A stretch of DNA of 64,000 nucleotides from contig JAUNIB010000008.1 of assembly GCA_030523645.1 (NCBI GenBank), forward strand, positions 31,979-95,978. Reading direction: 5' to 3'. Each line of letters opens with the position of its first letter. Within the stretch, counting starts at the first letter, position 1. Of the stretch, positions 42,524 to 50,850 are shown in pieces. Position numbers and translations under genes: made by a program. The notes beneath the pieces were generated by a model. It was given only the letters and a program-made list of their open reading frames with translations, did not search any database and was not told the origin of the DNA. Source of the DNA: Selenomonadaceae bacterium. Lineage in GTDB: Bacteria > Bacillota > Negativicutes > Selenomonadales > Selenomonadaceae.

Positions 42524-44889
42524 TGATAACCGGCATTCTCTTTATCTCCTTCTTCATCCTTCTTTTCCTGGATATTCCTATTGCTATCTGCCTTGGTGCT
42601 TCCTCGGCTCTGGCTATTCTGGCCTCCGGTCAGTCTCTGCTGGTAATCGCTACCAATACCTACTCGGGTATCAGCAAATTCCTGCTGCTGGCCATCCCCT
42701 TCTTCATCCTCTCCGGCAACATCATGGCGAAGGCCGGTATCTCTACCCGCCTCGTCAAGTTCGTTGACAGTCTCATCGGCCACAAGAAGGGCGGTATCGC
42801 TATCGTCTGCGTTATCGTTGCCTGCTTCTTCGGTGCCATCTCCGGCTCCGGCCCGGCTACTGTTGCCGCTCTCGGTGCCGTCCTCATCCCGGCGATGATT
42901 GATGCGGGCTTCTCCGCTCCCTTCGCCAGCGCATTGATGGCTACTGCCAGCTCTGTCGCTATCGTTATCCCCCCTTCCATCGCTTACATCGTCTACGCAT
43001 CCATCACCGGTGCTTCCGTCGGTGATATGTTCATGGCCGGTATCATCCCCGGCGTGCTAGTAGGCGCTGCCCTTATCCTCGTAGTAATGTATGAGGTAAA
43101 GAAGCACAATATCCCCGCCTCCCGTGAGGAAGCCACCTCTGAGGAAAGAGCCGCTGCCTTCAAGGATGCCTTCTGGGCGTTCCTCATGCCGGTCATCATC
43201 CTCGGCGGTATCTACGGCGGTATCTTCACCCCGACTGAGGCTGCTGCGGTAGCCGTCGTCTATGGTCTCTTCGTAGGCATGTTCATCTACAAGGAAATCA
43301 AGGTCTCCGACCTCTATGACCTCATAGTAGACAGTGCCAAGACCACCGGCTCCATCATGCTGATCATCGGCTCCGCCTCTCTCTTCAGCTATGTCTGCAC
43401 CGTATTCGGCATCTCCGATGCCGCTGAGAATCTCCTCCTTGGTATGAGCGCCAATCAGGTAGTATTCCTCCTTATCTGCAATGTCATCTTCCTTATCGCC
43501 GGCTGCTTCATTGACGCCAACAGCGCCATGTACATCTTCGTACCCATCATGCTGCCGGTCTGCCAGGCTCTCGACTACAGCGTCGTCGCCTTCGGTATCC
43601 TCGCTACTGTAAACCTCGCCATCGGTCAGGTCACCCCGCCGGTCGGCGTAAACCTCTTCGTGGCTGTCGGTCTGAAGATCCGCGAGAGCATCAAGGTCAC
43701 CATGCCGGAAATCAGTCGCACTGTAATGCCCATGGTCATCAGCTGCCTCGTAGTACTCGGTGTAGTAACCTACATCCCGCAGGTATCCCTCTTGGCTATC
43801 GGCGGCAGGGACAGCACTCAGAGCGGCCCGAAGGTCGTCCGCGGCACCATCAGCGCCGAGAACACCATCGAGGCATACGACAATGAGACCTACGATCCCA
43901 AGAAGGATGCAGTAAAGTACAACGGCCCTGAGTTCGCTCAGCAGACCTGGCACTTCGCCTGCTCCACCGGTAACGCCTCCACCTGGGCAAAGGCCGGCCG
44001 CTACTTCGGCGCTCTCATGGCCGAGACCTCCGGCGGCAAGGTCGTCGTAAAGGTCGACGGCGCAGCCGATGCCCTCACCAACGGCAACCAGAAGGGCGGT
44101 ATCTCCGCACTTATCGACGGCTCTGTCGTTCAGATTTCCATGCACTCCAACCTGATTTACTCCGCTTTCGACCAGCGCTTCAATGTTATATCCCTGCCCT
44201 ACATCTACAAGGATTACAATGATGTAGACAGGAAGTTTGACGGCGCCGGCGGCGACCAGATGAAGAAAATCCTCAAAGGCATGGGCCTCCACTGCTTCGG
44301 TATCGCCGAGAACGGCTTCCGTCAGCTGACCACCAGCAAGAAGCCGGTCAAGACCGTAGCCGACATGAAGCAGCAGAAAATCCGTGTAGCCGGCTCCAAC
44401 CTCCTCATGAAGAGCTATGAGAAGTGGGGCGCCGATGCTACCAACATGAACTGGGGCGAGACCTACACCGCTCTCCAGCAGGGCACCGTAGAAGGTCAGG
44501 AGAACCCGCTGCCGGCTATCTCCTCCGCCTCCGTACAGGACGTACAGGGCAACATTTCCCTCTGGAACGCCTACTATGACTGCCTGTTCTTTGCGATGAA
44601 TCAGGGTGTCTTCGACAAGCTGACTCCGGAGCAGCAGAAGGTCGTAGAGGAGAACGCCATGAAGGCGGTAAGATACCAGCGTGCTATCAACCGCTATGAA
44701 TGCGATGTTCTCATCAAGAACTGGAAGGAAAAGAAAGTCATCAATGTCATCGAGACAAAGGATATCGATACCGCCGGCTTCAAGGCAGCAACCGCTGATG
44801 TAGCCGAGTGGTACATCGGCCGACTGGTAGAGCTGGGCAACAGCGAAAAGGATGCCCGCGAGCTGGTCAACGCCTTCACTCAGGAATAA
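42523..44889 (+). CDS. TRAP transporter DctM-DctP fusion (permease joined to solute-binding protein)
   Basis: 788 residues in one uninterrupted frame. Residues 1-~425 are a full DctM permease: FFILSGNIMAKAGIS, GAISGSGPATVAALGAV, PPSIAYIVYASITGASVGDMF and QVTPPVGVNLFVA. A linker (~427-465) leads to a DctP solute-binding domain (~465-788) with HFACSTGNASTWAKAGRYF, KIRVAGSNLLMKSYEKWGA (the Arg that binds the substrate carboxylate) and GETYTALQQGTVEGQENPL. The binding domain has no signal peptide of its own, so it would be tethered outside by the last DctM helix. Fusions of Q to M are common. M to P is unusual. Substrate unknown, probably a carboxylate. Confidence 0.92.
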   Translation: MITGILFISFFILLFLDIPIAICLGASSALAILASGQSLLVIATNTYSGISKFLLLAIPFFILSGNIMAKAGISTRLVKFVDSLIGHKKGGIAIVCVIVACFFGAISGSGPATVAALGAVLIPAMIDAGFSAPFASALMATASSVAIVIPPSIAYIVYASITGASVGDMFMAGIIPGVLVGAALILVVMYEVKKHNIPASREEATSEERAAAFKDAFWAFLMPVIILGGIYGGIFTPTEAAAVAVVYGLFVGMFIYKEIKVSDLYDLIVDSAKTTGSIMLIIGSASLFSYVCTVFGISDAAENLLLGMSANQVVFLLICNVIFLIAGCFIDANSAMYIFVPIMLPVCQALDYSVVAFGILATVNLAIGQVTPPVGVNLFVAVGLKIRESIKVTMPEISRTVMPMVISCLVVLGVVTYIPQVSLLAIGGRDSTQSGPKVVRGTISAENTIEAYDNETYDPKKDAVKYNGPEFAQQTWHFACSTGNASTWAKAGRYFGALMAETSGGKVVVKVDGAADALTNGNQKGGISALIDGSVVQISMHSNLIYSAFDQRFNVISLPYIYKDYNDVDRKFDGAGGDQMKKILKGMGLHCFGIAENGFRQLTTSKKPVKTVADMKQQKIRVAGSNLLMKSYEKWGADATNMNWGETYTALQQGTVEGQENPLPAISSASVQDVQGNISLWNAYYDCLFFAMNQGVFDKLTPEQQKVVEENAMKAVRYQRAINRYECDVLIKNWKEKKVINVIETKDIDTAGFKAATADVAEWYIGRLVELGNSEKDARELVNAFTQE

Positions 44890-44893
44890 AAAC

Positions 44894-45118
44894 AAGGGCT
44901 GTGAAAAATGAGCAATCATTTTTCACAGCCTTTCCCTTAATGTAAATGCTGATGAATAATGGCTGTAAGAAAACCGTTTGCGCGAATGTCACATAAGAAA
45001 GGCTCCCCTCTAGGGGAGCTGTCAGCGAAGCTGACTGAGGGGTGACTAGACAAGTCATTGCTGCAGCTTCACCCCTCCGACCTGCTGCGCAGGCCACCTC
45101 CCCTACAGGGGAGGCTCC
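44894..45118 (+). repeat. Composite palindromic element, variant with modules D and E
   Basis: Hairpin AAGGGCTGTGAAAAATGA / TCATTTTTCACAGCCTTT (44894-44933), which can terminate the TRAP transcript. The conserved GCTGTAAGAAAACCGTTT follows, then module D (44999-45043) and reversed E (45069-45118), where other copies carry B and C. Confidence 0.75.
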
Positions 45119-45190
45119 GACTCGTGACAAATGTTTTCGCCATTCTTTATTCTCAGCTCCTTTATATGAAAGTTGTATTAGGTAAGTTTT

Positions 45191-45799
45191 ATGGATACAG
45201 CAACATATATCAGCTTCGTCATGTACGCCATTACCGGTGGCTGGTCACCGGGACCCAACAATGTCCTACTGCTGGCCAGCGCCGGACAGTTCGGAGCCAA
45301 GCCACTGCGCCCCCTCATCCTGGGGATATGGTCAGGACTCATCACCGTCATGCTCCTCTGCGGATTCGGCTGCAGCACGCTGGGAACAATGCTCCCGGGC
45401 ATCGTCCCCTATGCGAAGTATGTCGGCGCCGCCTATATACTCTATCTGGCCTATCTCACAGTCCGTCGTCAGCCGCCCGCCGAGGGTGCAGAGAACGCCG
45501 ATGTGGGTGAGAAGCCGCTGACCTATCGGGATGGATTCCTGCTTCAGTTCCTCAATATCAAGGTACTCATGCTGGGCGTTGCCGCTTTCAGTGGCTTCAT
45601 CCTGCCCCTTGGCAGCTACAGTACCTTCACGGTACTTCTCTTCGCTATCACCATGGCAGGCGGTGCCGGCAGTGGCAACATCATCTGGACCTTCGCAGGT
45701 CACGCTCTGATGCCCTTCTGCCGCCGCCATTGGACAGCATTCAATACCATCATGGGACTGATGCTCCTGTGGTGTGCAAGCAAGATATTGTTTATGTGA
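45191..45799 (+). CDS. LysE/RhtB-family amino-acid exporter
   Basis: 202 residues, six predicted helices. ITGGWSPGPNNVLLLASAGQFG is the family N-terminal signature. YILYLAYLTVRR and FLNIKVLMLGV follow. Exports an amino acid or derivative, substrate unknown. It lies convergent to the flagellin gene, with a shared terminator, and behind a palindromic repeat array. Weak ribosome site at ATG 45191. Confidence 0.88.
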   Translation: MDTATYISFVMYAITGGWSPGPNNVLLLASAGQFGAKPLRPLILGIWSGLITVMLLCGFGCSTLGTMLPGIVPYAKYVGAAYILYLAYLTVRRQPPAEGAENADVGEKPLTYRDGFLLQFLNIKVLMLGVAAFSGFILPLGSYSTFTVLLFAITMAGGAGSGNIIWTFAGHALMPFCRRHWTAFNTIMGLMLLWCASKILFM

Positions 45800-45851
45800 A
45801 TTGACTTCACTCATTTTTATCAGTTTCTCTAAAAAGTAACCTTTCACGCAC

Positions 45852-45883
45852 AAAAAAGAGCGGCATAGCCGCTCTTTTTATTT
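45852..45883. terminator. Bidirectional terminator between the exporter and flagellin genes
   Basis: AAAGAGCGGC-ATA-GCCGCTCTTT with T run. Confidence 0.9.
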
Positions 45884-45902
45884 GTCTTATTTGTTTGCTG
45901 CC

Positions 45903-48818
45903 TTACTGCAGCAAGGACAGAACATTGGATGAGTTCTGATTTGCCTGCGCAAGCATTGACTGAGCTGCCTGAGCGAGGACATTGTACTTCGTGAATTCCG
46001 TCATTGCCATAGCCATATCAGTATCACGAATTACGGACTCGGCATTGGTGGTATTTTCATGTTCGGTAACGATATTAGCCTCAGCCTCGTGCATACGGGT
46101 AATCTGCGCGCCAGCCAGTGTAACTGCTCCGGTCAGATAGTCAAGACCAGTATCAAGCCAACCCTTCTCCTCCGGAGTAGTATCCGTCTTTGCCTTGCCA
46201 AGAAGCGCGTCTCTCATCTCTCTGGTGTAGACATTGAAATCGGATATTTGATAATTGCCTTTTTTGAAGCCAAATACCTGCTCAAAGGTCGTATTGGGAA
46301 GGTTGACAGTAATATTTTGGTTTGCCTTATCTGTATGCTGTATGACAAGCCGCTCCACCAACACATCCCTGTAATCTTTGACAACATTGTCCAATATGCC
46401 ATCTGCGATTTTTGCATTCTTGGAGTCGGGCTGCAGATTATTATAGTTTTCCTTCTTAAGGACTTCTCTTCTGGAATCATACAATATGAATTTACCCACT
46501 CCACTTTCTGTATCAATGTCATAGGCTGCGTTCATATAATGATTGCGATCTTTCAGATATTTTGAGGCCTGTTTTGTCAATCCCTCAAGAAGAGATTCGT
46601 AATCCGTCATACCGGTTGTATCAATTTCAATATTCATTATGTCATATTCACCTATTCCGCTGGCCGGTTTGTTTTCATCCATCGGAATCGTGGGATCCTT
46701 GAACACGAAGTTAAACCACTGCGTTGGACAGCTGGCGCAGTATGCACGAAAACCTTTCTCATGCAGATATGACTGCAGCCCACCTGGGGTGGCATCTATT
46801 TCAGCCTGTGCATCCTGCAGATACTTGGCAAAATCAATAGAGTATTCATTCATCTTGCCCGAGGCAACGCCAATTTTATCTGCGTTTCCGGCGGTTCCCT
46901 TTTTTAGGGATTTTATTTTCATTCCCACCGTTTCCGTGACCAAATCGCCACCACCGTCAGTATATGTATTTGTGACCTTTTCGATGCGCGACGTCAAATT
47001 CGATATGGATTTCATGGTATCCACAAATGCATCCGCAATTGTTTGTCCACCAGAGACTTTTTGACGCAGCTTTCCCAAATCTATGGTATATGTGCTGTTT
47101 GTTTTATTCACGGCATCTATGGACAGCTTATCAGAAGTATCAACAAATGAGTATGTAGAAGATGAATATGTATCGGGAATCGATATAGTCTTACCCACCA
47201 TGCCCTTTATGAAGACCTCAAGTTTATCAGCTTCTCTATTATTATATGCAGATAAATCAAAATCCCAGGCAGCACCGGGACCACTTGTCCCCGCTGGAAC
47301 ATTCTTCTGGTATTCTCCTCCAAGAGCCGTTACCTTTGTATAAGCAGGCGTGGCGGGAGAATTATAGTCAAACCCTCTCTTTACCGTATAGCTGTTGTAA
47401 CGGCTTCCTTTATAAGCACTTTGAAATTTGATAGTGCCAGTACCATTAAATATCATATCCACATCCGCATCAATGCCATCTGTGGAGTCCGTCAGCTTGC
47501 CGGAATAGCCGGTATTAACGAAAATAACACCGTTCTCATATTTGTAGGTAGATGTTTTGGAGTTATCAAACTTAATATAATGTTTGTGGCTGGCATAACC
47601 AGTAACCTCAAAGCCATCACCATCGATACCGGAAAGAGTTAAAGCAGCATAGGCGCCTGGGTCTCCTGGTTTATCAATCCCGTCACCCGCCACAGTATCT
47701 GCTCCGCCGGAAAGACTGGCCTTCGAACTATCACCATTTGCTTTGGTGTTTACGGAGGTTACAGCGTCTTTTGCTGCAAGTGTATAGTTTTTGATGGAGC
47801 TGCTGTTAGGATCTGTGTTCCTGTCCTTTGATGTAAGCTCTATCTTCGTGCCACCCACTACATTAGCTGTCTCATGTGTCTTTAATTGCGAATGACCGTT
47901 TATCGCGGCTGCAATCTTATCCGCAATGTCCGGCATGGTATCGGTATCACTTATAGCTATAGCGGTGTAGCTGGTGCTATTATATTTACGGGATGTATCA
48001 GTCGTTAGAATAAAATTGTATGTGGCAGATGTACTATATCCGCCTGATGCCGTGTAGTAAGATGTAATAGAAAAACCCGTATTGTCCAAATCGGCACCGG
48101 TTTTACCCGCACCAGCAAGGCCATCCAAATCAACAGACATCACTCTGGCAGTACCCGTATCACTGCCATTCGTGGTCACGGCATTTGATGCGGTTAAAGT
48201 GCCGCGTCCGTCCAAGGTTAAGCTGCTTATTGCAGAGGAGGTACTGCTATAGGTACTGAAGACAGCAAAATCGCCTTCCTGTCCGTCGATATTCTTTTTA
48301 TCTGCACCGTGTATGAGATTAAATCCCATGCTGCTGCCATCAATGAATTCCGGTATATCCTTGACCACCCAGGAAGCAATACGTTCGACACTCGTCCCCC
48401 CGTGGAGAAGATACTTACCATTGAAGTTGGTAGTATAGGCAATATCCTCCATCTGATCCCATGCCTGATCAATTTCTTTTTGAATAGTTGCTCTGTCTTC
48501 GTCGGTATTAGTGTCATTGTTTGCTTCAATGACCTTTGCCTTGACCCCACGAAGGATATCAATCTGACTCTGAATAGCCCGCTCGGCTATCTGAAGCATG
48601 GACGCACCGTTTTGTACATTATTTCGATCCTGGTTGAGCGCCCGCATCCGAACTTTCATTTTCTCCGAGATTGAATACTCAGCAGCACCATCTCCAGCAG
48701 AAGTAAGCCGCTCACCGAGGGCAAGCTGCTTCATAGCTTTATTCTGTTTTGCAATATTGATATTGACCTGAGTCAGCGCACTCATCGTAGCTGAATCATG
48801 CATTATCGTCATTGCCAT
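45903..48818 (-). CDS. Very large flagellin (971 residues)
   Basis: Filament protein. Residues ~1-150 (VNINIAKQNKAMKQLALGERLTSAGDGAAEYSISEKM..., then QNGASMLQIAERAIQSQIDILRGV) and the last ~80 (EANIVTEHENTTNAESVIRDTDMAMAMTEFTKYNVL..., NSSNVLSLLQ) are the helical D0/D1 domains. Between them is a ~740-residue outer domain, far larger than in standard ~280-500 residue flagellins. It contains an uncommon CASCPTQWFNFVF motif with two Cys and no HExxH protease motif. The middle is visibly more AT-rich than its neighbours. Strong AGAGGA site at ATG 48818 and a sigma-28-like promoter. Confidence 0.93.
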   Translation of the reverse strand: MAMTIMHDSATMSALTQVNINIAKQNKAMKQLALGERLTSAGDGAAEYSISEKMKVRMRALNQDRNNVQNGASMLQIAERAIQSQIDILRGVKAKVIEANNDTNTDEDRATIQKEIDQAWDQMEDIAYTTNFNGKYLLHGGTSVERIASWVVKDIPEFIDGSSMGFNLIHGADKKNIDGQEGDFAVFSTYSSTSSAISSLTLDGRGTLTASNAVTTNGSDTGTARVMSVDLDGLAGAGKTGADLDNTGFSITSYYTASGGYSTSATYNFILTTDTSRKYNSTSYTAIAISDTDTMPDIADKIAAAINGHSQLKTHETANVVGGTKIELTSKDRNTDPNSSSIKNYTLAAKDAVTSVNTKANGDSSKASLSGGADTVAGDGIDKPGDPGAYAALTLSGIDGDGFEVTGYASHKHYIKFDNSKTSTYKYENGVIFVNTGYSGKLTDSTDGIDADVDMIFNGTGTIKFQSAYKGSRYNSYTVKRGFDYNSPATPAYTKVTALGGEYQKNVPAGTSGPGAAWDFDLSAYNNREADKLEVFIKGMVGKTISIPDTYSSSTYSFVDTSDKLSIDAVNKTNSTYTIDLGKLRQKVSGGQTIADAFVDTMKSISNLTSRIEKVTNTYTDGGGDLVTETVGMKIKSLKKGTAGNADKIGVASGKMNEYSIDFAKYLQDAQAEIDATPGGLQSYLHEKGFRAYCASCPTQWFNFVFKDPTIPMDENKPASGIGEYDIMNIEIDTTGMTDYESLLEGLTKQASKYLKDRNHYMNAAYDIDTESGVGKFILYDSRREVLKKENYNNLQPDSKNAKIADGILDNVVKDYRDVLVERLVIQHTDKANQNITVNLPNTTFEQVFGFKKGNYQISDFNVYTREMRDALLGKAKTDTTPEEKGWLDTGLDYLTGAVTLAGAQITRMHEAEANIVTEHENTTNAESVIRDTDMAMAMTEFTKYNVLAQAAQSMLAQANQNSSNVLSLLQ

Positions 48819-48878
48819 ATTATTCCTCTAAACCTTTGCTTGCTGAGCTATTGCCTCAAATCATGCTCTGCCATAAAT

Positions 48879-48904
48879 ATAATCGCAAAAAGCCGAATAA
48901 CTTA
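48879..48904 (-). promoter_or_regulatory. Sigma-28-like flagellin promoter
   Basis: Minus strand TAAGTTAT, 10 bp, GCGATTAT, resembling TAAAGTTT-N11-GCCGATAA, 61 bases upstream of the start. Confidence 0.5.
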
Positions 48905-48953
48905 GGGATACTTTCCCTTCCGACCTTAGGCAACCTTCCCCGAAAAAGCGAAA

Positions 48954-49001
48954 AAATCCCACGATAAAAATTGTTTTCCAACAAATTTATCGTGGGATAT
49001 T
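48954..49001 (-). terminator. Terminator of the ammonia-lyase gene
   Basis: Minus strand ATCCCACGATAAA...TTTATCGTGGGAT long stem followed by TTTTTTC. Confidence 0.9.
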
Positions 49002-49031
49002 TAGACTACTTTAGGACTTGTGTAAAATTTT

Positions 49032-50261
49032 TCAGGGCAGCGGATAGGCTCCCTCGTCAACAATGCGTCGATAGTTTTCCGGGTCGGTGTCGCCCTCTGT
49101 ATTATAGAGAAGGACGATGCTGTTCTCGTCGAAACCCATCTCGTCTCTGAGCTGCTTCAGCTCCTCATGGGCAAGTATCAGGCGGGCGGCTCCGAAGCCG
49201 GATGCGCCGGACTCTCCGGCGACCACCACCGGGTCGTCTCCTATCGGATGAGCCAGCTGGCGCATTCCCTCGGCGGCCGCGTAATCATCCATCGCAAGAT
49301 AATATGAAGCGAAGTCTCTCAGCACCGGCCAGACCATCGGCGCAATCTCGCCGCAGTTCAGTCCTGCCATAATGGTAGTGGCGTTGCCCCCTGCCGGATG
49401 ACGCTCTCCGTCTCCGATGACTGCCGTGTCGTAGAAGCAGGCGGCCTCGTTCGGCTCCACCACACTGATGACCGGTCTCGGTTTGCCCGCCTCATCGGCC
49501 GCGTTCACCATGTAGCCGGCCACGCCGCCGGCCATAGCGCCGACGCCAGCCTGCAGGAATACATGAGTAGGCATGGCGTTGTCATCTCCCTCGTATTCAC
49601 GAAGCGCTTCCAAAGACTCTGCCGCCATGGTCATGTAACCCTCGGCAATATGACGGGGAACAGTTTCATACCCTTCCCATGATGTATCCTGCACCACAGT
49701 CCAGCCTTCCTGCGCGGCTCTCTTTGCCACCATGCGGACAGTATCATCGTAGGTCATGTCAGTGATGGTGCATTCGGTTGCTCCCGCTGCAACGATAGCT
49801 GCCCGACGGGCCTCTACCGTACCCCGGGGCATGAAGATATACGCCTGGCAGCCAAGCTCATGGGCAGTCCAGGCAACACCTTTTCCGTGATTGCCGTCAG
49901 TAGCTGAGGCAAAGACCATCTGCTGAATGGCCTCCCGATATTTCTCGGAGCGCAGCTCATCGAAGGTGACGGTACGATAGTCGAGGCCCAGCTTATCACA
50001 GATGACTCTGGTTATCGCCCAGCTGGCACCGAGAGCCTTGAAGGCTTTCAGGCCAAAGCGGGTGGACTCGTCCTTCACATATATTGCCTTTACGCCAAGG
50101 TGCTTGGCCAGATTTTTCAAAGCTTTCAGCTCCGTGGGTGCAAATGCCGCCATGCTCTCATGGAGGCGGCGGACTTCTGTGCCGGCTGAAATAGTCAGCC
50201 AGTCAGGGCCGGGAGCGGTGGAGATATTTTTGTTGCGTACATAGTTGATAGAAACAGACAT
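49032..50261 (-). CDS. Diaminopropionate ammonia-lyase
   Basis: PLP enzyme that converts 2,3-diaminopropionate to pyruvate and ammonia. 409 residues. STRFGLKAFKALGAS holds the PLP-binding Lys, SATDGNHGKGVAW the Asn and His of the cofactor site, LQAGVGAMAGGVAGY the glycine-rich phosphate loop, and GESGASGFGA a further conserved loop. ATG 50261 follows GAGGAG. The longer frame from 50330 has no site. Single-gene unit with its own promoter and terminator. E. coli YgeX is the reference member. Confidence 0.93.
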   Translation of the reverse strand: MSVSINYVRNKNISTAPGPDWLTISAGTEVRRLHESMAAFAPTELKALKNLAKHLGVKAIYVKDESTRFGLKAFKALGASWAITRVICDKLGLDYRTVTFDELRSEKYREAIQQMVFASATDGNHGKGVAWTAHELGCQAYIFMPRGTVEARRAAIVAAGATECTITDMTYDDTVRMVAKRAAQEGWTVVQDTSWEGYETVPRHIAEGYMTMAAESLEALREYEGDDNAMPTHVFLQAGVGAMAGGVAGYMVNAADEAGKPRPVISVVEPNEAACFYDTAVIGDGERHPAGGNATTIMAGLNCGEIAPMVWPVLRDFASYYLAMDDYAAAEGMRQLAHPIGDDPVVVAGESGASGFGAARLILAHEELKQLRDEMGFDENSIVLLYNTEGDTDPENYRRIVDEGAYPLP

Positions 50262-50300
50262 TGAAATTCTCCTCTTATTCATACAAAACACTCTTGCCCC

Positions 50301-50330
50301 ATTATAATGCAGGGTTTCCGGAAAATGCAA
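50301..50330 (-). promoter_or_regulatory. Promoter of the ammonia-lyase gene
   Basis: Minus strand TTGCAT, 18 bp, TATAAT. Confidence 0.7.
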
Positions 50331-50357
50331 TCCAAATTCATATTAGCACCGTGATAA

Positions 50358-50403
50358 CCTCACCCACCGGCTTCGCCGGCCCCCTCCTCCAAAGGAGAGG
50401 GTT
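50358..50403 (+). repeat. Palindromic module B
   Basis: CTCACCCACCGGCTTCGCCGG then CCCCTCCTCCAAAGGAGAGGG. Solitary copy upstream of the tRNA promoter. Confidence 0.8.
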
Positions 50404-50427
50404 AAAATAAAAATTTCTAAAAACCTG

Positions 50428-50456
50428 TTGACAATCAACAATGAATACAATATAAT
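50428..50456 (+). promoter_or_regulatory. Promoter of tRNA-Gln
   Basis: Consensus TTGACA, exactly 17 bp, consensus TATAAT. Confidence 0.92.
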
Positions 50457-50474
50457 ATCTCTTGTTCACGTCAC

Positions 50475-50550
50475 TGGGGTATCGCCAAGCTGGTAAGGCA
50501 CGGGATTCTGAATCCCGCATTCGTTGGTTCGAGTCCAGCTACCCCAGCCA
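50475..50550 (+). tRNA. tRNA-Gln (CTG anticodon), CCA encoded
   Basis: 76 bases. Acceptor TGGGGTA / TACCCCA with the weak U1-A72 pair usual for glutamine tRNA, anticodon loop TTCTGAA in stem CGGGA/TCCCG, anticodon CTG reading CAG, T arm GTTGG-TTCGAGT-CCAGC, discriminator G, CCA. Confidence 0.95.
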
Positions 50551-50557
50551 GAAATCA

Positions 50558-50586
50558 CACCGTCTCTTATGAGGCGGTTTTTTTGT
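50558..50586 (+). terminator. Terminator of tRNA-Gln
   Basis: CCGTCTC-TTAT-GAGGCGG followed by TTTTTTTG. Confidence 0.85.
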
Positions 50587-50627
50587 TCCTTAAGGGGGGC
50601 ATTTTTTTACAATCTATATGCATTATA

Positions 50628-50678
50628 TAACCCCTCCGACCTCGCTACGCTCGGCCACCTCCCCTGAATGGGAGGCTT
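50628..50678 (-). repeat. Palindromic module E (reverse orientation)
   Basis: ACCCCTCCGACCTCGCTACG, then CTCGG, and CCTCCCCTGAATGGGAGG. Related copies at 45069, 52560 and 63650. Confidence 0.8.
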
Positions 50679-50756
50679 TTGACACATCGTTTAAGGGTGT
50701 ATAGGTCGGTAGTTTAGTCCCAACTTTTATATCACAACACTAATATTCTTGACTGA

Positions 50757-50785
50757 TTGACAGCCGCAGGGTAAAATTCTTATAG
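50757..50785 (+). promoter_or_regulatory. Possible promoter of the Ala/Gln-rich protein
   Basis: TTGACA, 17 bp, TTATAG. An overlapping TTGACT-17-TAAAAT (50750-50778) is an alternative. Confidence 0.5.
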
Positions 50786-50850
50786 GTGTCAGTGTATATA
50801 ATTAGGAAGAATAATTTCTAAAGCTATAGAACCAAGGAGAGGTGTTTGAT

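Noticed and set aside
43057..44919. 620-codon open frame antisense to dctM-dctP
   Set aside because: It mirrors the strongly biased codons of a clear transporter gene, has no ribosome site and encodes an acidic sequence unlike any family.
45903..48818. Flagellinolysin (protease-bearing flagellin)
   Set aside because: No HExxH zinc-protease motif was found in the central domain.
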